From: Psilocybe azurescens
Lineage: Eukaryota > Basidiomycota > Agaricomycetes > Agaricales > Agrocybaceae
Assembly (NCBI GenBank): GCA_023853785.1
Contig: JAJIRX010000332.1
Span: forward strand, 1-39,102
Direction: 5' to 3'
Length of the DNA: 39,102 nucleotides
The translations under genes were made by a program, and so were the position numbers. Under the pieces are notes generated by a model. The model worked only from the letters and a program-made list of their open reading frames with translations. It was not told where the DNA came from and ran no database searches. Below, one piece after another: positions 32,971 through 39,102 of this stretch (positions are counted from its first letter, which is position 1; every line of letters starts with the position of its first letter).

Positions 32971-35378
32971 TCGAGAGAGGTGAATCGGTCGAGAGGAAAG
33001 GGGCGGTTGGCGAGGGAGAAGAGAACGGAGGCGGGGAAGGTTAAAGAGGAAGGTGTGATAGTTGAAAACAAAGGGGAGGGGGACTGTGTGTTGGAGCCCT
33101 GAGGGCAGGTGGTCGGTCGGTTTTAAAAAGAACGGTGGGTGTGATGGTGAAGAGGTGGGCACGACTAATAATATTCGTGATTCACTGGCTTTTCGTTTTA
33201 ATTTGCGCTTTCTATGCGATGCGATGCACTTAACTCTTAAATATACGTGCCTTTCAACATTATGCACTGTAATTTCAAATTCGCTTTCTATCCAACCCGG
33301 ATTTCAGCTTCAGGTTTAAATTACTCCGACATACAAATTACTCATTCCCATACCTTCGTTCATTGTCTCTCACCACAACGAACGAATACTCTTGTCCTTT
33401 CTTTCCGGGCTTCCTTAACCACCATCATCCCAGTGAGGCTTGTCGCACACGGCAGCCTTTCACTTCGAGCTCATTGTAATGTCCGTATTATAATCGATAT
33501 ATGGTGCGTTTTTCGTTTTTTATGACCTCATATATACGCGCCTCCCTTGCAGCCCAATCTTTGAATTTAGCATCGACATCGACGATTTTGGAAGCTACCT
33601 GTTGCGGCGTCATCCTTGTGTCGGATAGTCAAGCGCTATGCGCTGTTACGTCTTCCTACCAGTTGCTCATGTTCTACGCATGGTATATCTGCTAGAAATA
33701 CATCGGTGTGAACAGATGTCCTTTTGTCGCGTCTCTATCTACGCCGCATCCCCCTCTTCCTCCTCCTCTTGACCTTAGCTCGGGCCGACATCCCCACGGC
33801 ACACCCACTCTCGTAAATACCTTCGTCACTTGTTACGAATTATTACTATCCACATTTATATCCATTGTCTGTCGTCCCCCATTCCATTGGGATTCATATT
33901 CAACTCATCCTAAACTACAGGCCAATATTTCTCTTCTGCTCATGAAAAATTAGGCATTGGATCATGAACATGCGACTCCTGGGAGCCGTTTCGATTTAAA
34001 TGGTGGATATGGAGGTGGAGAGGATATAGATAGAGATAGAGATGATGACGGGGATGTGGGCCCTTACTGTAGGGGCCCGTGGAAGACCCCATGAGGAGCC
34101 ACATTTGGTCGTTGTGTGGAAAGTGGAAAGGGAATGAGTTGGTTTCCACACGAACGATGGGGATTCGCAAAGGGGAGGAAGCGGTGGTTGAACTCGCTCA
34201 CGAGTAATTTTGGCTGAGGAGAACGAAGTGATGTGATAGAAGAGGAAGGGGCGGAGAAGGCTAAGAAAAGACAGACGCAGACCTTTGGCCCTACGATTAT
34301 GGCAAACTTTTTCTGTTACCTCGCACAATTTATTGTTACGCGAACATCTACACCACAGTAGCTCAAGATATTTTGCGACTCAGCAGGGACACCACGGCAG
34401 TGAGATTGATGTACGGTGACGGTTTCGCCTGAAAGCACCGGCTGCTCGTCATGTCGTGCTGCACACATCCAGACACGCGTCAGAAATGAGCCGTATACAA
34501 TCTGTGAGCTGAAAGCGATGGCTATGGCTATGGCTATGTGGTAGAAGCAAGGTCGAAGAGTCAAAATACTGCCAAATACTTCAGGAGAAATAGATAAGCT
34601 CCCCTACGTTCAATCATCTTGGGCTCAGTAACTTACAGTGCCGTGGTTCGTTGAGGGACTGCGCGGGATCCACCGGTCATATCCTCCAGTAAGGGACGGT
34701 TTGGCCCTGAGAAAAATTAGAGAGAGTCTGGAACGTTAAACTTCGCTATCTCAATTATCCGCGCTTGTTGGTCCCTGCCGTTCTTTTGCTCGCGTTTGAC
34801 TTCAGATGTTTTCGAATTGGGGAGAGTACTATATAGACCCAGTATTATTTTGGTCTGCGGATTACTGCGAATGTAATACTTACCTCAGGTGTACTGAATT
34901 AGACCCGCAGTGGAAGATACGAATGTAACCAAGGTACTGTAACAACACACACTCACAAGTCACTCGAGTAGGTCGCAATTTTAGGGTAAATTTAGACATA
35001 TACATGATCAGATGACTAGTAAGATTTATACGCAATGCATCGAAGTGCATGTCACTACGTTGCACCGCATAAACTCTCTCGGGCACATGGCCGTGCGAAT
35101 TAACTTAACTTCGGTGCTACCTCACACTGTTGGCAATGGGCATCGTTAGCAACTGTTTCTTCCTTCGCAAAGCCCTAGGACGATGTCTAAAGATGAGAAA
35201 TATTTCGCAGTACGCGCTCATCGCACCTTCAACTCGGGTATGCAGTAGTTCCAAGGCGCGAGGAACGTCACGATTACTACATTGGGAATCGTACATGGAA
35301 TGATTCCAGGACGGGATTATAAGTCCGACATCATGTTGGTTGCTCACCCCACGAGCTATAAATACGTAGAGTATATAA
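32971..35378. other. Intergenic, no gene supported
   Basis: Only short frames, none with family resemblance or splice logic. Points seen: a purine-rich stretch at 32980-33080; a GATAGAGATAGAGAT run near 34026; a palindromic GGGCCC..GGGGCCC area near 34058-34078; a GGCTAT triplet repeat near 34520-34536. A minus-strand hydrophobic frame at 34316-34564 could be a membrane-protein scrap, but I cannot place it in a family. Confidence 0.3.
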
Positions 35379-35786
35379 TTGTCCATTGAAAAGATCGAAC
35401 CATGGGATGGAGTGATGACTCCGGCTGGCAGATATGACGACTATCAAATGGAATCAATCTCAGAATATGAAGCTATGAATAGTATATTTGACCGATATAT
35501 ATGCAAGAAATTTTTCGGTAGGTGCATTGCCTTAAGTTTACTGTATTTCCCATGGCTACACCCAGTCTAGTCAACATAGAGATATCTCATATTAGCGGCA
35601 GCCTCAATGGAACGATGCTATTGAATTTTCTTTCGGTACGTCTCTATTTTTATCATTATAAGAGTTATGCACTCACGTACTTTATGTCAGGTATATACAC
35701 TATGATATTCGCTGGAACAATGTATCTTTACTGTAAGTTGGTCCTCCGACCTAGAAGGAGATTTCAACAGTGCGCCCTACAGTAAC
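35379..35786 (+). other. Possible fragment of a small membrane-protein gene
   Basis: The frame at 35379-35570 reads MTPAGRYDDYQMESISEYEA. A second starts at 35551 with MATPSLVNIEISHISGSLNG then TMLLNFLS, and GTACGT...CAG would splice it to VYTMIFAGTMYLY followed by a GTAAGT donor. The hydrophobic start resembles the first helix of basidiomycete DUF6533/DUF6534 proteins, but the rest is missing. Weak. Confidence 0.2.
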
Positions 35787-35988
35787 CAAACCGGCCATTG
35801 ATATGCCTACGAAGCGGCGTGCCGTGCACAAAAACACAAACAAATCTAAGTAATGGGGTTGGGCAAGCTACTTCGCAATGAGTGGCTCTGAGGGTTGCGA
35901 ATCGAGGTTTCGGGAGCGTAGGCAGTGATGAGGAGTCGGACATTGAAGTGTACTAACTTCTACGAGGCTTGATAGGGAGACCGAGTGA

Positions 35989-36496
35989 TGATATACAATG
36001 TTCGAGGGCTGAATACGAGGTACGAGGGTGCTAACGAGTTACGAGGGACGCTGGGTTTCTGAGTTCGAGATGGTGAGATACGACGATATACCAGGGATAT
36101 GAGGTTCTATTCTTCAAAGTAGACTACATATAAGCTTATATAGGTAGAACTTGAGACTCTAAAGGGTTTAATCAAAGCAGAAAAGGAATTAAACAAGCAA
36201 AGGGGGAGCAGGAAATGGTACAGAGTAGCACAGAGAAAAGGAAATGAATTAAAACAAATATCGAAACCTATTAGAAATCATCCGAAACCGCAGGTATGCT
36301 CTGTGAAGACTAGCCAAGACATTTTGAGGTGTTTAGTGACCAAGGGGTGTTCGGTTGGGCCTCGGTTACCTTCGATTGGCTTCGGTCGTACCCTGGAGGT
36401 CTTTAGTAGATGTTGGTAGGCAATTTGAACCCTCTAAATGGTGTGGAAAACTTGGAAAATGGGTTTACTGAGTATAGGGGACTGCAGTGCGTATCA
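35989..36496 (-). mobile_element. Probable LTR of a retrotransposon
   Basis: On the minus strand, a purine-rich tract (AGTAGGGGAGGAGATGA, polypurine-tract-like) ends at about 36497 and is followed by TGATACGC. About 508 bases on, the sequence reads GTATATCA, giving a TGATA..TATCA terminal pair. Inside is a TATATAAGC box (36130-36140). This is the expected structure of an LTR lying 3' of an element's coding part. No second LTR is in the window, so it is either a solo or truncated element. Boundaries are tentative. Confidence 0.4.
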
Positions 36497-37135
36497 TCTC
36501 CTCCCCTACTGAAATGTTGACTGTCCTCAGTCAACCTTGAGCCCATGACAAGCCGAGTGTGACGAAGTTTGAGATGCGACCCGATGTGTGACGTGTGACG
36601 TGACCAGAAGTCGGCCAAAGCAGGGTGCCCTTCCTCTGACCTGATCTTTCACCATACTATTCCAATTTTGGCACTATGTCGCTCTCTATCTCTTTCTGCA
36701 GCATACCAGGCTCTTCTGGCCATAGGGAACTTGACTGGGGAGGTGGATATGATGGTCTTGAATAGTCATTTGGTATGTCACTTGTTGCCAGCTCCTCACC
36801 AGGCTTGTAGCTGATTACCCTTGTAGTTGACCTTCTACCAGGGCGATGGTAGACGCCCGGACCTCGAAAACCCTGTACTGGTGCCTGATGACACTGGGTA
36901 TCATGACCTTCGTGCTCAACTGAAGAAGCTAGGGGTGACTTCGAATAATCTTTCGAAGCTCGGCGAAGCTCGAGGAGCTCAAGCAAGCTACATCAGGAAA
37001 AAGGGATTTGCCCTGAGAATGTCTTAGGTAATTACAACCTTTATAAAGCACATTTATCACTCTAGGCTGCTTTGGGACATCTTTGTGGTCTTTGGAAATA
37101 GTCTGATTCCTCAAAGCTTTCAGCAGTCTTTGCAA
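36497..37135 (-). mobile_element. Coding remnant next to the probable LTR
   Basis: Minus-strand frames at 36929-37135 (KALRNQTISKDHKDVPKQPR) and 36657-36986 (HQAPVQGFRGPGVYHRPGRR, then EELATSDIPNDYSRPSYPPP) overlap and stop before the purine tract. Composition fits the C-terminal, non-enzymatic end of a retroelement polyprotein. I see no reverse transcriptase or integrase motif, so class is inferred from position only. Confidence 0.3.
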
Positions 37136-37241
37136 GATTTCAAATTTCTCTGAAGCTCTCTATGAGTCTTCTAAAATTCTAAATTACCACAAAGCATTCT
37201 TGAAATTTCTGAGCATAGCATTATTAAATCTTAGATAAGTA

Positions 37242-38103
37242 TAGGGAATGGCACAGGTAACCTGTGGGAATCTCACGCTATACCTGTACCCATACCCTTG
37301 GCGAGCCCTACCCGCGAATCCGGCAGGTTTATCTGTCAAAACTAGGGATGCACACCGTCACCGTGATTGACAGCTTTACGGGTGCCATACATACGGTCAC
37401 CAAACCCGTCCCGTTGGCCGCAAAATTATATTTTTATGGTACGGCCGACAGTATGGAGGATACCCGTAAAGCATCAGATGAAGACGGCCGTATATGGCTG
37501 TATATCGGCCGTCATTGTAATCTATTTTTATCCTATGTACATCACAGGCACTGAAGTCAATTTGAACAGGACTGATAACTAAGTCTTCAACAAGTCTACA
37601 CATTAACAAAGTATACACATAGTAAATCTCTATTTTCTTGTCCCAAAGTTAAGGTGGTAGATATTTTGCACTTTAATCTACTAATTGTGCTGATTTTATG
37701 TACTAATTAATTATATGTCTGCATCCCTACCATATACACCGCTTTCGGCCATATTGGTACCCATACCATCCTGTTGAGGTAAAAATTTCAAGTACGGCTA
37801 CGGTATATGGGTAGCCCGTATCCCATAACCCAACCGTCGTTTTACGGCCGTATACCGTATACGGTACGGTGTGCATCCCTAGTCAAAACGAGCCCAAAAC
37901 ACCTGAACGGTTGAAAAATGAGGGAGATAGATCAGAAATAGTGAATTTCACTGCTTCCTTTCTATCTCACTCAATTCTCAACCGTTTGGGACGCTCTAGA
38001 GCTCGTTTGAAATCTCACGCGTACGAAAATCGTTACCCGTACCCGTACCCGTGTGTACCGTTACCCATAACCCGCACGGGCTCAAAATGCGCACCATTCC
38101 TTA
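37242..38103. mobile_element. hAT-type MITE (outer element)
   Basis: Left end TAGGGAATGGCAC, right end (reverse complement) TAAGGAATGGTGC, flanked by an exact 8-bp target duplication GATAAGTA at 37234-37241 and 38104-38111. Terminal TA..GG sequence and 8-bp duplication are hAT hallmarks. With the inner insertion and its duplicated 8 bp removed the element would be 315 bp, with no transposase, so it is non-autonomous. Confidence 0.8.
37343..37881. mobile_element. hAT-type MITE nested in the outer element
   Basis: 539 bp with 16-bp perfect terminal inverted repeats TAGGGATGCACACCGT and an exact 8-bp target duplication GTCAAAAC at 37335-37342 and 37882-37889. The interior is rich in self-complementary CCGTATAC/GGCCGTAT words and AT stretches and has no coding frame. 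The insertion split the outer element's internal TCAAAACGAGCCC motif, so it is the younger of the two. Confidence 0.88.
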
Positions 38104-38257
38104 GATAAGTACATAGCTAATTTAATAGACTACTTCTACAACATGATATTTAAAAGATAATGGAATAAGACAGGGGGCACAGGGCCTGGTGATTGCAGGA
38201 AAATAGTAGCTGCATGGTAAGAAAAGATATGCAAAAAGGCAAATTCAATTTGAACCT
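38104..38257. other. Spacer between MITEs
   Basis: AT-rich sequence with no gene or repeat recognised. Confidence 0.3.
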
Positions 38258-38414
38258 AGACAATGGCACAGGTTCGGGTATTCTGTACGGGTTGATAGCC
38301 GGACATAGCGCGGATACAATTACAGATAAAAATTCTGTTTGTCCCCTTCAAAACGAGCCCAAAACGTAATTTTTGAACCAAAACTGAGTAAGTTACAGCC
38401 AATTTTGTGCAATG
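38258..38414 (+). repeat. Relative of the outer MITE
   Basis: It starts TAGACAATGGCACAGGTTCG and includes CTTCAAAACGAGCCCAAAAC, shared with the outer element, then CCAAAACTGAGTAAGTTA. About 150 bp match the copy at 38950. No right terminus or target duplication was found. Confidence 0.6.
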
Positions 38415-38949
38415 TATTAAAATAGGCCATATCTCAGTCATTTCTGGCCCGATTTGGCTATTTTTGAACTCTTTTTGATTGGTAAACATGCACAGATCGT
38501 GGGTATGGTATTACACGGGCTGGATACGGATAATAGGGCCGATACGCACAGGAATACACATGCTGTTGCCCTTGAAAGCAAATAAATAATGTAAATCACA
38601 TGACATCTCCATTTGTGCTTTTGTTTACTTACGCCATTCCTGGTGAAGTGAACTCCTTTCAACATTCCACCACCCACCACATTCTCACATCCTTGTTTAG
38701 AGCTTGGATAACTGAAAGATATGTACTACCACATTCTTCTCACCAAGCACTGTTGCTATAACTCACACTGCCTTTAGTACAACTTATACAAGATGGGATG
38801 TGTTTTGGTTGTGACAGTATTTCCTAAGGGGCGTGACCAAATCTACGAGACGGGCCTCGTAGATTTGGTCACATCATTTTTCATATCAGTTTTGGGAAAT
38901 TTTCCCATGCATCATGTGAAAGGTTGAACTTCTGTGATTTGTAGGCAAC
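38415..38949. other. AT-rich spacer with hairpin
   Basis: No gene. 38490-38560 has GGGTATGG and ACACGGGCTGGATACGG words resembling MITE interiors. Contains the perfect hairpin at 38833-38872, listed separately. Confidence 0.3.
38833..38872. other. Perfect 17-bp inverted repeat with 6-nt loop
   Basis: Arms GTGACCAAATCTACGAG and CTCGTAGATTTGGTCAC around ACGGGC. No associated gene. Confidence 0.85.
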
Positions 38950-39102
38950 GGCACGGGTTCGGGTATTGTGTACGGGTTAATAGCCGGTTATTGTGCGGAT
39001 AAAATTCCGAATAAAAATTATCCTACCTGTCACCTTCAAAACAAGTCCAAAAATGTAATTTTTAAGCCAAAACTGAGTGAATTATGGCCAATTATGCAAT
39101 GC
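38950..39102 (+). repeat. Relative of the outer MITE, cut by the window edge
   Basis: It starts TAGGCAACGGCACGGG about 38950 and then follows the 38258 copy base for base with scattered changes (ATAGCCGG, CAAAACAAGTCCAAAAATG, CCAAAACTGAGTGAATTA) to the end of the window. Confidence 0.6.

Noticed and set aside
38258..38379. Possible 8-bp target duplication TTTGAACC flanking the 38258 element
   Set aside because: The second TTTGAACC lies inside the sequence shared with the 38950 copy and no inverted terminus precedes it; chance match.
1..39102. tRNA, rRNA or CRISPR array
   Set aside because: No cloverleaf arms with a GGTTCRA-type T loop, no ribosomal motifs and no regularly spaced repeats were seen; spliced eukaryotic genes make a CRISPR array implausible.

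Overview
The window looks like nuclear DNA of a mushroom-forming basidiomycete (Agaricomycete). Genes are split by many short GT-AG introns, mostly 45-90 nt, and include micro-exons. One gene is a DUF6533-type seven-helix protein, a family expanded in basidiomycetes. The best protein matches are fungal: a yeast-Tyr1-like prephenate dehydrogenase, an ABCB full transporter and a PA14-type GH3 beta-glucosidase. All exon coordinates were worked out by eye from reading frame, splice consensus and phase arithmetic.

Layout. 1-310 holds the 3' end of a Gln-rich gene. 1661-3286 (minus) is a DUF6533-like membrane protein; a broken tandem copy lies at 4385-5275 with a stop codon and an insertion of about 400 bp. 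About 5.9-11.4 kb and 15.9-20.7 kb are two diverged direct copies of one segment. Each carries a seven-exon gene of unknown function (6647-8122 and 16641-18074, plus strand) and, downstream of it, a decayed reading frame. A Cys-rich minus-strand frame occurs at 9379-9834, with a broken relative at 15530-15780. TYR1 (11765 to about 13758, minus) lies between the two segments. The ABCB transporter (21648-26848, plus, 23 exons) converges on the GH3 beta-glucosidase (27238-31856, minus, 16 exons), with a 389-bp gap holding a perfect palindrome. Part of the duplicated segment recurs a third time, inverted, upstream of the GH3 gene (32.2-32.9 kb). The right end, from about 36 kb, is transposon-rich: a probable LTR, a hAT-type MITE nested in another hAT-type MITE with exact 8-bp target duplications for both, and two more relatives of the outer element.

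Most striking points. (1) The duplicated unknown gene has identical exon phases in both copies, a nearly constant C-terminal half and a strongly diverged N-terminal half. (2) The nested hAT elements. (3) A 14-nt micro-exon that encodes the catalytic nucleophile of the GH3 enzyme. (4) About ten apparent one-base frameshifts, nearly all in homopolymer runs, spread over otherwise coherent genes. These look more like consensus errors than decay, and any automatic annotation of this window will be broken by them.

The clear genes are unrelated in function: tyrosine synthesis, efflux, and beta-glucoside hydrolysis. I see no gene cluster in the metabolic sense. The organising theme is local segmental duplication plus transposon insertion.
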